DNA of 64,000 nucleotides from Riptortus pedestris (GCA_019009955.1 CM032228.1:67764001-67828000), one strand, 5' to 3'. Positions 10,921 to 22,878 are shown, counted from the first letter of the stretch. Made by a program: numbers and translations. Notes: a model not told the origin generated them from the sequence alone.

Positions 10921-11635
10921 TGCTGTCCACAAATATTGGGAAATAATGAATAACAAGTGGCGTAGAACACGTTTCCAAGCCAATAGTGTTATCGAAAAAT
11001 ATTTTAAAATAATCATTAACAATTGGCGTGAATCAAGTCTCTAATCCAATATTGTTATCCGAAAAAAATTACAAATAATGATTCAGTAGGGGCGGGAAAA
11101 ACGTTTCCAAGCCAATATTGTTATCCAAAAATATTTGGTAATTATGATTTACAAGTGGCGTGAATCACGTCTCTAAACCAATATTGTTATCCGAAAACAT
11201 TTACAAATAATGATTTATTAGTGGCGGGAAACACGTTTCCAAGCCAATATTGTTATCCAAAAATATTTGCAAATAATGATTTAGTAGTAGCGGGAAACAC
11301 GTTTCCAAGCCAATATTGTTATCCAAAAATATTTGCAAATAATGATTTAGTAGTGGCGGGAAACACGTTTCCAAGCCAATATTGTTATCCAAAAATATTT
11401 GCAAATAATGATTTAGTAGTGGCGGGAAACACGTTTCCAAGCCAATATTGTTATCCAAAAATATTTGCTAATTATGATTTACATGTGACTTGAATCACGT
11501 TTCCAAGCCAATTTTGTTATCCAAAACTATTTGCAAATATTGATTTAGTAGTGGCGTAGAATACGTTTCCAAGCCAATATTTTTATCCAAAAATATTTCC
11601 AAATAATGATTTAGTACTGGCGGGAAGTCACCGAT
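10921..11635 (+). repeat. 66 bp minisatellite array, about ten units
   Basis: CCAAT anchors recur at 10980, 11046, 11112, 11178, 11244, 11310, 11376, 11442, 11508 and 11574, exactly 66 bp apart. Early units alternate between two types, GGCGTGAATCACGTCTCT and GGCGGGAAACACGTTTCC; the middle four are all of the second type. Because 66 is a multiple of three, both strands stay open for about 85-90 codons, giving 22-residue protein repeats. That is probably a side effect of the period. Confidence 0.93.
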
Positions 11636-12354
11636 TGTTGTCTACATAATATTCTAGTCATTTGCATTTGTATTGCTAAATGTCATTGTGAATTTTCCTT
11701 CTTTACTGTAAACTGCTCTGAAATTCCCTTTGTAAAGCGATAGAAATTTCTTTTGTCGAGAGATAGAAATCCATTCCTCTTGCCATCGAAGAAAATGTTA
11801 TCATTTTAAGAGATTCATCCTTCAATGGTATCTGAGTCCCTTTTTGAAAGGGGGTCAGATAGAAAGAGGCTTCCTATCAATATTCTTCGGCTTTGAAAGG
11901 GACGGGGACCGTTATCGGTAGGCCTTGTTGAGAAAGAGGGGCAGACTGTTGCAGGGGAGTTGCAGTGATAAGAGAGCAACTGGGCTTAGATAAGAAGAAC
12001 CAAACCCCTCCGATCCGAAACTCAGGGGTATGCATATATATTACTTCATTCTGACATGAATAAAGATATGGCGGGCCAGTGCTAGTAGTAGGGACTTGCT
12101 CAGGATTCCCTCTATCCTATCCCCAAATAAACCAGCCCCTAATTCTATTCCGGACTTTAACTACCCTGGAAGTTTTAACTCTACCTTTGCTCTGGGGTTT
12201 ACCTCACTTCTAGCCAAATATCTCTCACTGCGTTGCCAGTATTACTTCCTCCTTCATGAATATGCAAAAGAGATTGCAACATATAATTCTATTAAATATG
12301 AATTATTTTGCTGAGTTTATTTATCACATCCAACAGAGAAGATTATAAATTCCA
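11636..12354. other. GC-richer unique-looking stretch with a repeated promoter-like block
   Basis: Around 12020-12078 the string ATGCATATATATTACTTCATTC followed by AATAAAGAT recurs at about 20217-20265. TATA-like and AATAAA-like signals in that order suggest the R/promoter part of an unidentified retroelement end, but no element boundaries are visible. An open frame at 12096-12314 is unrecognised. Confidence 0.35.
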
Positions 12355-12429
12355 TTATATCGTCACCACTTTAACAATAAATATAGTGCCTACCCAAGTA
12401 ACGTTTTGTTTAACAATTTTCGCAGTTAG

Positions 12430-12495
12430 AGAAAAAATGGTCACACTTCCACAGTAAAAACTTATTAAAGTGACAGAGCGCTTTCCACGCACCAA
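12430..12495 (+). pseudogene. short relic of a non-LTR retrotransposon (matches 27556-27612)
   Basis: CACACTTCCACAGTAAAAAC...TTATTAAAGTGACAGAGCGCTTTCCACG aligns with the beginning of the nuclease-like fragment at 27556-27612. Only this short piece remains; the nuclease motif itself is absent. Confidence 0.45.
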
Positions 12496-12804
12496 AAAAA
12501 ACAATAAGTAACCTATCCCTATTACAGTATTAAAAAAAAGTATTACAGAGTCGAATATTAACACAGTCATAAAATAATATAAACTAACATTCTTAAAATT
12601 AAATAACAGTACATTAGAACCTTTCACACGATCAATGGGGAATTATTTTAATAAATGAAGTCAGAACAATAAAAACATCCAACATATTTAACCTAGACTA
12701 TATAAAATAATACAATGGAAACAAATTATTAACTCTACCAAGAAGAAGACACCAAAAGAGCATACTCACTACAAGAGAATTAAATTTTCAGTACATATAT
12801 CAAA

Positions 12805-13560
12805 CGGTTTCCACGCAGGGACTGCGTAAACTAAGGAGATTTACCAAATTGCTGTATGACATACTAGAATAATTATCTCTACTCTCCTTGTATTCTAAAT
12901 TTCTAAATAAAAAAGAGTAGAAGTGGGGGTTTACTGAAAGCTGAAACGAGAAAGTATGAATATTTCGCTTAATAAAATAATTACGACAAAAATGTATAGG
13001 ATAAAAATTGTTGAGCATCAATAGGTTAACAACGATTTGATACAAATAGTTTTTTTTATCCAAAATACCAGAGATATTTTGGAATCTTCCCTAATCTCCT
13101 CTATTCCAGGTCCCATTTCAGCCCTTAAAAAATATGATCGCTATAGTTGAAAGGAACGGATAAATATTGAGTACGGTATGGAAAATGTATTCATTTTCGA
13201 GTCAAAACTTTCTCTGTTATGAGCATTGTCTGAAATATACGGATGTTTTAGTTTTGTGTCATCAGTAAACTCCTACTCATGAACCTCTTTATTATAAACT
13301 TAATACCAAACATTCTTTTCAAGGGGATTCAAAATACCTCCAAAATTACTGGTTGTATCGTAAAAGGTCATAGGAACTAATGTTGCTAAACTATCGATGC
13401 TCTACAATTGTTCTTCTACGCATTTTTCTTGACTCAAATATTAAGCGACTAATTCTTATTTTCTTGTTTTCAGTCAGAATAGGCTGTGATATGAGATCGC
13501 TAGCATGTCTTAAAGCATGTGGGAAAACTGCTTAGTTTGCGCTGCCTCCGCGTGAGTGGC
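12805..13560. mobile_element. family-H head-to-head pair, copy 5
   Basis: A plus-strand 5' end (CACGCAGGGACTGCGTAAAC at about 12811) and a minus-strand 5' end (GCTGCCTCCGCGTGAG near 13540-13556) face each other. The 3' stem-loops and TA tract are missing, leaving a foldback-like unit of about 750 bp. Internal blocks such as CAGTAAACTCCTACTCATGA and GGGGGTTTACTGAAAGC are the same family sequence in opposite orientations. Confidence 0.65.
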
Positions 13561-13669
13561 CATTTGTTTTTGTTAAACACTCCTATTATCGCCGCATCTC
13601 TAGAACTTACGTAAGGTTTTGATGGCTCTCCTTCCATCCTATTCACCTATTGTATTTATATTTATCTAT

Positions 13670-13980
13670 ATATATTTCCAAGCTTCGCAACTAAGGCAAT
13701 ATTGCTCTAAACAAAAAAAAATATTATAAACATAAGATAAAAATATAAATCAACTAAGAAAAAAGAAATGCAAAATAAAATATAATACAAAAGAAAACCA
13801 CAAACACAAGAAGAAAAAGTAGTAAGTCACAACATAGTACAATAAAACACAAAAATAACATCAAGAACGAATAAAAAAATTCCAAAATAGAAAACAACGA
13901 CGATGCTTAAAACTTGTAACACAACAACCAAACTAATCAAAGACGAAAAAATATAATTCAATAGGTTAAAATGAATTTAA
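13670..13980 (-). repeat. AATAA-tailed repeat K, copy 1
   Basis: Block AAGCTTCGCAACTAAGGCAATATTGCTC followed by an A-rich stretch is shared with 28415-28760 and 40325-40520. On the minus strand the core is followed by an A/T-rich tail, suggesting a short retroposon, but no pol III boxes were identified. Confidence 0.4.
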
Positions 13981-14129
13981 AATAATAAATTTAAATTCGC
14001 CGTACATAATTTGTTTTATGCTTCAGACCATTCCCGTTTGTTACTGTATTACTAAAGTACAGCTCTATGGAAGATTTCTATGGACTTTCATTGTATATCT
14101 GTGGCCCAACTACCACAAGTGCAACATAG

Positions 14130-14385
14130 GCTATGCGAGAATTAGAATTCTACTAGAAGGGACTAACACATATCGTCAATATTTTCGTTAATATTGGTTT
14201 TATCGAAGCATTGAATCCATAGAAGTATTTGTATATGCAGCATGAATATAAATATCTTCAAAGTGGGATATATATTTTATTTTTACTGTTACGATTGGAT
14301 TTATACTTGAAAGTCGAAACTTATGTTCTTCATTTTATTCGTTGATATTGATTTTACCGGAAAAAATTAAAAAAAAAAAATATTG
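14130..14385 (+). repeat. repeat J, copies 1 and 2
   Basis: The motif TTCGTTAATATTGGTTTTAT at about 14188 recurs as TTCGTTGATATTGATTTTAC at about 14338. Further copies are near 15711 and 16613, and an upstream block CATAGGCTATG is shared by 14130 and 15630. A dispersed, decayed repeat of unknown class. Confidence 0.35.
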
Positions 14386-14500
14386 TGTTAAAAATGTATT
14401 TTCAGTCCTAGCACATTGCTTATATTTATTAGTTCCAATATTTCGGATTCCTAATTTCGGTCTCAGGTGTTCCATAACCTTGTTTCATGAAGATTATAAA

Positions 14501-14548
<48 letters not shown>

Positions 14549-14593
14549 GAAAGCTTTATTTTCCGAACATAACTGCTGGTAAACACAAAAAAT

Positions 14594-14710
14594 GTCTGTA
14601 AGCTAAGCAGATTTCCCACATGCTGATAAGACACACTATCTGCTGATCTCATCTCACCGGATATTTTCTATTTCTACCTGTGTATCAATAAGTTTGAGGT
14701 GTACATAAAA
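14594..14710 (+). mobile_element. family-H fragment, copy 6 (5' end only)
   Basis: GTCTGTAAGCTAAGCAG followed by ATTTCCCACATGCTGATAAG matches the 5' end of the GTGCTGACATG subfamily. A TA tract just upstream (14504-14545) may belong to the same or a neighbouring decayed copy. Confidence 0.6.
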
Positions 14711-15620
14711 TCGAAGCACTTCTGAAGAAAACAGTTTAGAGGAATTAAAGATAAATATCTTGTTGTTCAGACACCCATGGCTACAGAGATCCACCGAAAA
14801 ACACGGGAAACAATATTTCATTTACAGCACTGCATACCTACCTACCACTTCTGTTCCGAAGAAAAAGAAAAATGAGGAAACGAGACTTGGAGAAGTGCAA
14901 GGAAGAGGGATGATAAATAGGAAGCAGACGCCGAGGGTGTGATAAGGGAAGAGAAGACGTAGATAAGCCCTGTGGCCGGAAATAAGGCGGAAGGGGTAAG
15001 CCCTGCCCACTACCGCCCTCTGATTAATGGTGTACACTTCCGCTCTCACGAATCATCCCCCAACAACTTACAACTTTCTACAATTATATTCGCACCCCGA
15101 GTCTGGATTAGCATACTACATCAGGAGTCGTGAAAAATGTTCTCTCGCGAGGAAAAGAAAATTGCTTGCTGTGTATTTCATGGTCGGCACATTAAGCATC
15201 GAAAACTCCCCCCAGAAAGATTTATCTGTGTCTATTATTTAGCCATAACATGTCTCATCGCCATTAATCATTCCAGCGTATTGTATTCTTTTTTTTGTTC
15301 GTCCTACCCTCTTCTGATGGAGTTAAGTACCGCGTAAGATAGGCTTAAGAAAAAAATCTATTTTCCGCCCACTTCACGTCCTCTCATAGCAAAGTTTATA
15401 ACTCACTCCACTCAACTCACTCCCACTAGAAAGTTAAGAAAACGACAACTAACTCTCAGTCTTTGGCATATCGTAAATTCTTAAAACCAATATGCTAATA
15501 TTGGCAGCAATATATCTTTATGAGAAACGAGACGAAGGATACTTCCGATTATGGCCAGGGAAAAAAAAATCAAGTTTGCGACTAGATGATTTCAATGGGA
15601 TTACATTATTGTAATTCTAC
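14711..15620. other. no recognised gene; GC-richer patch with short open frames
   Basis: Open frames of 60-75 codons occur on both strands between 14760 and 15337. None resembles a family I know, and they overlap each other. No splice-supported exon could be defended. Confidence 0.35.
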
Positions 15621-15624
15621 CACA

Positions 15625-16640
15625 AGGCACAGCATAGGCTATGAGAATATTCGAATTTTTAGCTGAGATTGGGAGTTCACTTCATCATTAAAGAATATAT
15701 TAGTCAACATCTTCGTAAATATTCCTTTCACCGACAAAATGTGGAAGAATATGTTTAGAATACATTTTTCGGTTCTTTTACGTTACTTAGATGTATGTAT
15801 TTCAAAACAATTTTCCCCTTCCGGTCATCAAACAAAATTTACACTGCTCTATAATAACGAAAAACCCACTCCCTTGAGAAATTTTCTGATTCAAATCTGA
15901 AGTCCGAATAATTCTATCAGACACCATTTTTGAGAATGTGAGCCTTGATTTAAAAAGAAATATTATGATTATTTTTTTCTTACTTCATTTATTTAATTAT
16001 TTTCTTACAAATATTTACATTAATAAATCACATAATACAATATTTCATACTGAGGACAATATAACTTTATGCCTCGTCAATATGTATATTTTTTTTCCCT
16101 TTATAATTTCCATCAGAATTCTCCCGTTGCAGTAATCAGCAAGCATCTACGCATTTACTGAAGGCCTAACAAATTCTTGAAGTCTAACACTTGAGCTTTC
16201 GCATTTTTCTCAAGATGTAATACATTATAATAGCTTCAAAATCAAATAGGATTTTTTTCAGTTTGGTTGAAGTTTCCTTCCCGATAAAAAAAATTGATCA
16301 ACATATAAAAAACGTCTCATTTTTAGACGGAAAACACAAATTTGATATAAAATAGTGCCTGATAGAGATGTTTTATCTTGGGACTCATATTCGGCATAAA
16401 ACACAAAATAAAACAATTCTGTTGAAGGGAGGATTTTGATACAGATCATTGCTATTAGTGTTCCATAAGAGTGCCTCGATAGTGTCATGAATTTGTTTTG
16501 TATATGAATCAAAAAAATTAATATTGTCCACGTCAGATATTTTATACTCTACAACTACAGACAGGAGTGAGGGTTGTCTTGTAATTCAAAACTTTTATTA
16601 GTCATAATCTTCATTAATATTGGTTTTATCCGAAAATTGA
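15625..16640 (+). repeat. repeat J, copies 3 and 4, in otherwise unassigned DNA
   Basis: Cores near 15711 (TTCGTAAATATTCCTTTCAC) and 16613 (TTCATTAATATTGGTTTTATC) match the copies at 14188 and 14338. The minus-strand frame at 16555-16923 is unrecognised. Confidence 0.35.
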
Positions 16641-16923
16641 ATATAACAAATTCTATTTTAAATATATTTTTTAATTCTGTAACCTCGTATAAATTTAACA
16701 ATTTCAAAATTCTGGCTGCTATCTTGTGCTCATCGTCTAGAATTTCTACAGGTGTTCGATGAAAATGCCTAAATAAAATTGTAAGATTCCATGGATATTT
16801 ATTTTGGAGAACAGGTTTTGACAACATGTGCACTACTGCTGTTGAGAGCAAAGAGTGTACCTGAACAATCATTACGTATATTTTCATAATTTCATCAATA
16901 AAAGTAAAAACTAGTAGCTTCAT

Positions 16924-18480
16924 TGATTTATTTTTATTCCAGCCAACACATCATTCGGAATATCTGAGTTTTATCGTAATTTTACTACTAATGCCGAGAA
17001 AATGAAATCATTTTTTGGAATATGGTACTTATTTTAACACATGAGCAAGAAATATGACGTCCTTCAATTATAATGGCATTATCGTGGTTGAAATAAATAG
17101 AATATTTAATGTTTAAGTAATCCAACATATATTTAGAAGGGAAAACATTTTTATTTCAACCAGTATTTGCTGAGTAACATCTATTTTGAATACAGATCCG
17201 TTTATATTTATTCATTTACCAATTTTCCTTAAAGAAAAAAAAAGTAGGTGAACGGTTGAATAGTTGCTGTGCAATGTACAGGGCTTTTGTGTAAAGAATA
17301 ATTTATTGATTTTTGTAACTATAAAATGTTTGTCATATAATCGGTCAAAAAAATTTGTAATTGGGTACAATGTCTATAAAGTAGCTACAAGTTTCTCATC
17401 ATTTTTAAAGCTTATCACTCTTTAATAAATTTGAGAATTATAACAAAGCATGACAATAAATTACAAATGAATGCTATATATTTAAAGTGGTATTTAAAAT
17501 GTCAACGAAATCACTTTATTATATATAATTATTATGTTGATAGATTTTATAAAATATGTTCATGGAATTTGCGCTTCTCTTTTATAAGGAATGTATTGTA
17601 TAACTATAAATAATTTGTAATACTATTTAAAAAAATAATTGGCATAATGTTAGTAAATATTTCATAGAAAACAAAAAAAAAAAAAATTTGACACATTCTA
17701 TTATGTTGTGCTAACATTTCATGGAAATAAATACATTTCATTTCATATATTTCCGGTAAATTCTTTTTATTTCTTTACAGCTAATTCATCATAAAATATG
17801 ACTTATTTTGATGTCAACTTAAGTTAAAATAAATACTAACCATTGATATTTTCTTTGAAGGGAAGATAGTTGTAACATTATAGCCCATTACGCAAATTTT
17901 GTTATAGTGTTGGAGTAGAATGGCTCTAATTCATAATTTAATTATAAAGTGTTTGGTCCTTGAATGTCTCTTAGCAATATAGTAGACGTGATGCTTTGCT
18001 GCCGTAAAAACCAACAGGCTGCTTATATAGATTATCTTTAAAAAATGGAAAACAACAAAATAGAAGACAACAAAGAAAAAGAAAAGAGAAAAATAGAAAA
18101 CAACAAAGAACATTCCAATGCGAAAATATAAAATAACAAAAATACCATACAAAAATAACAGGACAACGAAATAAAAAACGGGGAAGGAATAGGAAACGAT
18201 TTTATTTATGTACAAATAAATAATATAAAAAGTTTAAATAAATTTTAAATATTTGGGAATTAATGAAAATTTTATTTATTTATTATATAATGTATTTAAT
18301 TTATTTATTATATAATTTATTATTTATTTATTATTGGTGTATACGTATTATACATCAACTAAATACATAACAACAATATAATAAAAATGATGGAGGATAA
18401 CGAATATAATTTTTAAGGAATCCAAGTTTAAACTAAAATGAATACTTACTTCCATAAAAAGGTCAATAAAAACACATGTT
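16924..18480. other. AT-rich stretch with no recognised gene
   Basis: Homopolymer-rich and AT-rich throughout, including a short TTTATTTATTATATAA direct duplication near 18275-18330. No supported coding or element boundary. Confidence 0.5.
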
Positions 18481-18821
18481 CTCAACGACTGGACAACCGA
18501 CTGGTTAAAAACTGACGAAAAACTCCTAAGAATCCTATTGGACTCAAATAAAGAAAAATCTTTAGAAAATCTTAATGGACGAGATCAAGTGGTGTTGACG
18601 AGGCTTATAATTTGACATTCACGCCTTACACAAACACACATCGTATACCGAAATGGTCGAAGTACTGTCTTACTCATTGTAAGACAGTACTGACCATTAA
18701 ACATCTCCTGACTGACTGCAGTTAACGTGAACATCTGAACGACTTGTACGAACTATTAACAGAAGTTAGCCCACATATTAATACACTTGTTGCGGGAATT
18801 AAATACATACAAAAAAATTAA
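18481..18821 (+). pseudogene. non-LTR retrotransposon ORF2 C-terminus (Jockey-like)
   Basis: Conceptual translation gives the end of the RNase H-type region and the cysteine-rich tail of a Jockey-type LINE: GRDQVVLTRL, then LTIKHLLTDC followed by REHLNDLYELLTEVSPHI and a stop near 18821. Stops occur after RLII and after DCS, and the frame changes at a hairpin near 18654-18696, so it is a dead relic. The 5' part is missing, as in typical truncated LINE copies. Confidence 0.75.
18654..18696. repeat. near-perfect hairpin inside the LINE relic
   Basis: AGTACTGTCTTAC (18661-18673) and GTAAGACAGTACT (18679-18691) are perfect inverse complements separated by TCATT. TGGTC and GACCA extend the stem on the outside. 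It replaces the LINE cysteine motif and accounts for the frame change there. Confidence 0.85.
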
Positions 18822-19419
18822 ATAGAGGTAGTTGCGTATTTGGGAAATGAAAGGAGCCGACCGAGCAGGGATTGTTGGCGCCTGTGGTGTCTGGATTGTT
18901 CCAGACTAAAGAGTCCAGTAGTACCTTCGAGACCGCGTCCTTTGATGTTGCCACTCTTCTATATAAGCATGTGCAACTCACCCGAAAGTTTAGTTTGTTC
19001 TCAGCTATCTTCAAGTGATCATTAGTGCGTTCAAAGCTTCAGCGCGACTTAGTGCAGTGTGGTAAAGTGTTTTAGATATTAAGAACAGTGTTGTGCCATG
19101 ACTCTGTAAGTAACACTATAGTGTCGTGTTTAAGACATTGCTGTGCCGTTATCTTCACGGAGTAAAGGACAGTGCAGTACCGTGTTTTCTGTGAACTTCA
19201 GGGATCGCGAGTGAATTATTGGACTGTGTAATCTGAAGAACAGTGAAGCTATCAGTGCATACTGTGAGTAGTAATTAAGAATAATTAATCAAGTGTGTAG
19301 TGCATTGTTAAATAAATTGTGCAGAGATAAAAACTGTGAGGCTTGTGTGTGTTTAATTTTGCAATCCAAAAGAACTCTAATAAACAACGTTTATTACTGA
19401 TTGAGTAATAAAACGTAAC
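18788..19419 (+). mobile_element. LTR-like or LINE-tail repeat, copy 2
   Basis: Homologous to 5192-5727 with additional internal segments (632 versus 536 bp). It carries TATATAAG at about 18960, AATAAATTGTGCAG and a final TAATAAAACGTAAC. The first bases overlap the reading frame of the LINE relic (VAGIKYIQKN), so the left boundary is uncertain. It is either a solo LTR inserted in or next to a LINE end, or the LINE's own 3' region. Confidence 0.5.
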
Positions 19420-20529
19420 CCTTAAGTCACCTACTCTACTCGTTTCCCTCTCTACGATTTATTTATTACAACAAAAATTACGTTTTAAATCGTGTGTGTG
19501 TGAACAACGGTGTAAAATACATTCTTAAACTTGTGCCTTAGACTTCTTCAATCCGTGTACTTATCACTCAAGAATTATATCGTAAAACTTATAGTATAAT
19601 ATTGTTTCAATTTAATATTTGCTTCAGCAATTTTATTTCGCTATATTTTATTTTATGATTTAATAACTTTTTAGACATTTTTCTTTGTTTTAACATTTTA
19701 ATTTTCTAAATGGAAATAAATTATACTGAGCGACGTGAAGCTTATCACATAACTAAATATAATGTTGAAGAAATAAAAATACAAAAGTTTAATTAGAAAT
19801 ATAGTATCACTAGTTTACATTTTTGAAACAAAGGATGTATACGTTAAACTTTTGAAAATAGATTCTATGTATAGACTTCCCCTTGACAGAAATTCATGTA
19901 AATCTTGCGGTATCTGTATGTAATGGCATTGTTTGCAGTGCCAGTATAGGTTTAACTGTCAGAGGTACGTTACATCTACAAATCGGTTTGCCTTGTTGGA
20001 TCTTCAAGTATGAGTGTATTAGTAGAGTACGTATTGATTGACTAATACAAAAAAAAAATACATTAGAGTGTCTCGACAAGAGCTCACATAAAAGTAGGAT
20101 AGTACATGGAGATGACTGCAGATAGTGCTGGCGCTAAGTGGCTGGAGTAGAGTGGGGTGGGGGGTGTATCGATAGGGTAACGTGCTGGATAAAGCTGCAG
20201 AGATTGCTAGTCCAGGGCATGCATATATATTACTTCATTCAAAAGTGAATAAAGATGCCAAGCTACTAGGGTTAGCCAGCTCTAAATAACCGATCAGCTT
20301 CCCAACCACTTCCCAATTTCACCATAAAACTACTACAAAGTCGTTGATATATGTTAGATACACTAGAGAATTATTGTCATTCCTGTCGGCCAACTGGTGA
20401 CTAATGGTCCAAGTGCACTAAAATATATTCTAAGAGAAGAAAAATGTATTAGCGCGTTTCGCTTAACTTTCCGACGGGCGCTTTTAATCTGTGAAATAAG
20501 TGGAGTTTGATTTGGTCTCTTGCGGTTTA
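19420..20529. other. no recognised gene; promoter-like block shared with 12 kb
   Basis: A block near 20217-20265 (GCATGCATATATATTACTTC, then GTGAATAAAGATG) matches 12028-12075. The rest shows no supported feature. Confidence 0.35.
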
Positions 20530-20655
20530 GAAGATTCCCCTTAAACGAAATCAGCTATTAGGGTCGCATTCATTCATCATGATTTTCAAAAATTTCCTCA
20601 AATGCCCCAATTGATCCTACCCAGAAGATAAGAAAATTGGGCCCTTTTAAAACGG
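20530..20655 (-). mobile_element. family-H fragment, copy 7 (3' end)
   Basis: Contains ATTCCCCTTAAACGAAATCAGC, the GGGTCGCATTCAT block and TGATCCTACCCAGAAGAT, matching the 3' 130 bp of the element on the minus strand. Confidence 0.7.
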
Positions 20656-20664
20656 TATATATAT

Positions 20665-20775
20665 TCTTAGTTTCTTGGCAAGGGTCATCAATAGAAAACA
20701 TCATTTTCCTCGAAAATTTGATTCATACTGCCATACATGTTTCGTGGCCTAAATGCCACCATTAAAAAAAAAAAA
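20665..20775 (-). repeat. Penelope-like end with half a hammerhead core
   Basis: Same family and orientation as the left arm at 5774. On the minus strand GGTGGC...GCCAC precedes GAAACATGTATGGCAG, the 3' half of a hammerhead-like core, but the CTGANGA part has been replaced by an A-rich run at about 20763. Followed by a CA/TA microsatellite (about 20790-20827). Confidence 0.45.
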
Positions 20776-20790
20776 TATCATTCATTTAAA

Positions 20791-20831
<41 letters not shown>

Positions 20832-21096
20832 TTAAAATGATATATTTATTAAATTTAATTACAGATTGCTGCTTACATTTCTAATGTGCTGGTTCTCTCT
20901 TAGGTTCGTTGAGACAGTCCCTTCCTCATTGGGGAGGTAGTTGATACTGAGATTCCTGAAGTAGGTAATGTCAGTTGACTAAAGAATGATTATTTACAAT
21001 TCAAACATGAACTCGAATATTTCGCGTCATAATTTAAAATCGATTATTTTAAGATGAATGTTATGGAATATTTAATTGAGGTTTTTCTGTGTTTTT

Positions 21097-21239
21097 AGCA
21101 GATTTCCTTTAACGGAAATCAGCTATTGAGGTTGTACTCATGACGGAACCTTCGAAATTTTTCTTCAAATGTTCATCGATCCTACCTAGTAGATGACGAA
21201 AATGAGGTCCGTTCAAAACTGTATATCTAATATATATAC

Positions 21240-21308
<69 letters not shown>

Positions 21309-21751
21309 TGTATATATATGTCTGTTGACGCTCTAGTGGTCGCAATTTTTGTTTAATCGTTACCAAACTCGATATTTAGTCGTTTTATGTAAAAAGAAAG
21401 ATCAAGTTCGTTAACGGCAGAAATCGGACATGTGGGAGGGGGGGTTTAGAGGGGAGGATTTTTGAAAATTCGAAATGTCTCCGTTACTATAGGCCGGATC
21501 AAAAAATTGTACAGAATCAATCTTATTGGAAATTAAATTTACTATAAATATTGTATTATACATTTTTTCTCTATCTTGAATATTAACCGAGATATTTGCA
21601 TTTTTATTAAATCAGGGCGCCTAACGGACGAGAGTTATTTTCCCGCCAAAAGCTAGCCGTTTCCTTCACTGGCTCGGGTCTCGTGAAATTTCTCTATTGT
21701 AAAACTTCACGTGGGAAATCTGCTTATTTTACGCTGCCCCTGCGTGACGGA
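21097..21751 (-). mobile_element. family-H element, copy 8 (near full length)
   Basis: Complete on the minus strand: 3' AGCAGATTTCC stem at 21097, ATCGATCCTACC box, interrupted TA tract (about 21225-21322), CGCTCTAGTGGTCGCAA box, G-rich block, ATCTTGAATATTAACCGAGA block, then CACGTGGGAAATCTGCTTA and TGCGTGACGGA at the 5' end. Subfamily with TTTCTCTATTGTAAAACTTC next to the 5' repeat. Confidence 0.88.
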
Positions 21752-22450
21752 TTTTTTTTGTTTACTGTTTTTTTTTCTACTTTTTATTATGTGAATTATA
21801 TCTTTTATTTTTTGTTTAGTAACACATGCAAATAATACTTAACAAATTTTGACCTGCTGAACATCAAGAGGACCAATAAATATTATGCCACAACAGTCAA
21901 AGGAAAAGACGCACAAAATGTAGAGAAATGAAGAAAGTACGCTGCTCCAAATACATTGCAAAAAATGCTGCTCAAAAGTATTTTGCCTAGTCGGTGAGAA
22001 ATGTTTTGTTCAATGTGTGATCACTTTATTATATCTAACCTGTGTTTTACTGTGAAACTTTTCGCTAAAAAATGTATATTCTTACGTTTAAGTTATAGTT
22101 TTACTACTTCAGATATTATAAATGTAAATAAATACGACTATAATCAGTTTTAATTATAATGAATAATTCTTGACAAGACTAACACGCTGAAACTGTCATT
22201 AGTCAAAAATATTTGAAGGATAATGTTTTATTTTTATATCTTATGATTTCTATAACAAAAATAAATGTCATACACTGCCTTACAGTACTACCCCTTGCCA
22301 GATTTTCAGATTTCTATATTTTGCCCCATCGGAGATAATAACCCATAAAAACGACAAATTTTAATTTTGAAAATATTGAAGGTACTTGAAATTTATTTCA
22401 AGAAATAGAGTGCAATTCGGCTTCTTGTTTCGTCAAAAAATGTGATTTTT
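21752..22450. other. no recognised feature
   Basis: AT-rich, non-coding, with no recognised repeat. Confidence 0.5.
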
Positions 22451-22768
22451 AGCAGATTTCCCTTAAGATAGGTATAGAATCAATCTTATTAAAAATTAAA
22501 TTTACTATAAATATTGTTCTATAAATTTATTCTGTATCTTGAATATTAACCGAGATATTTGCATTTGTATTCTGCATTGGTCGGCAGGAGTGAGCTGTTT
22601 GGCACTTTCCTAAGAGAGCTCTGGCGGCCGTTTTCGTAACTATTCGTCCCTCGTGTATAAGTTTAGTGATCCCATACTACTTACTACACTTGTTTTAGGG
22701 TAGATTTCTCTATTGTAAAACTTCACGTGGGAAATCTGCTTAGTTTACGCAGCCCCTCCGTGAAGGAC
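22451..22768 (-). mobile_element. family-H element, copy 9 (internally deleted)
   Basis: The 3' stem (AGCAGATTTCCCTTAAG) is joined directly to the ATAGAATCAATCTTATT block, deleting the TA tract and neighbouring 300 bp. The 5' end (CACGTGGGAAATCTGCTTAG...CGTGAAGGAC) is present. A deletion derivative of the copy-8 type. Confidence 0.85.
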
Positions 22769-22800
22769 TTTTTTTTGCTTTGAAGGGCCGCTTTTTGCTT

Positions 22801-22840
<40 letters not shown>

Positions 22841-22841
22841 G

Positions 22842-22878
<37 letters not shown>

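Noticed and set aside
11221..11493. Real repeat protein from the 66 bp array
   Set aside because: Both strands are open equally well, which follows from a unit length divisible by three and few stops; there is no start context or homology.
10921..11635. CRISPR array
   Set aside because: Units are contiguous 66 bp tandem repeats with no unique spacers, in eukaryotic DNA.
14760..15340. Small protein-coding gene
   Set aside because: Overlapping short frames on both strands with no recognisable domain or splice support.
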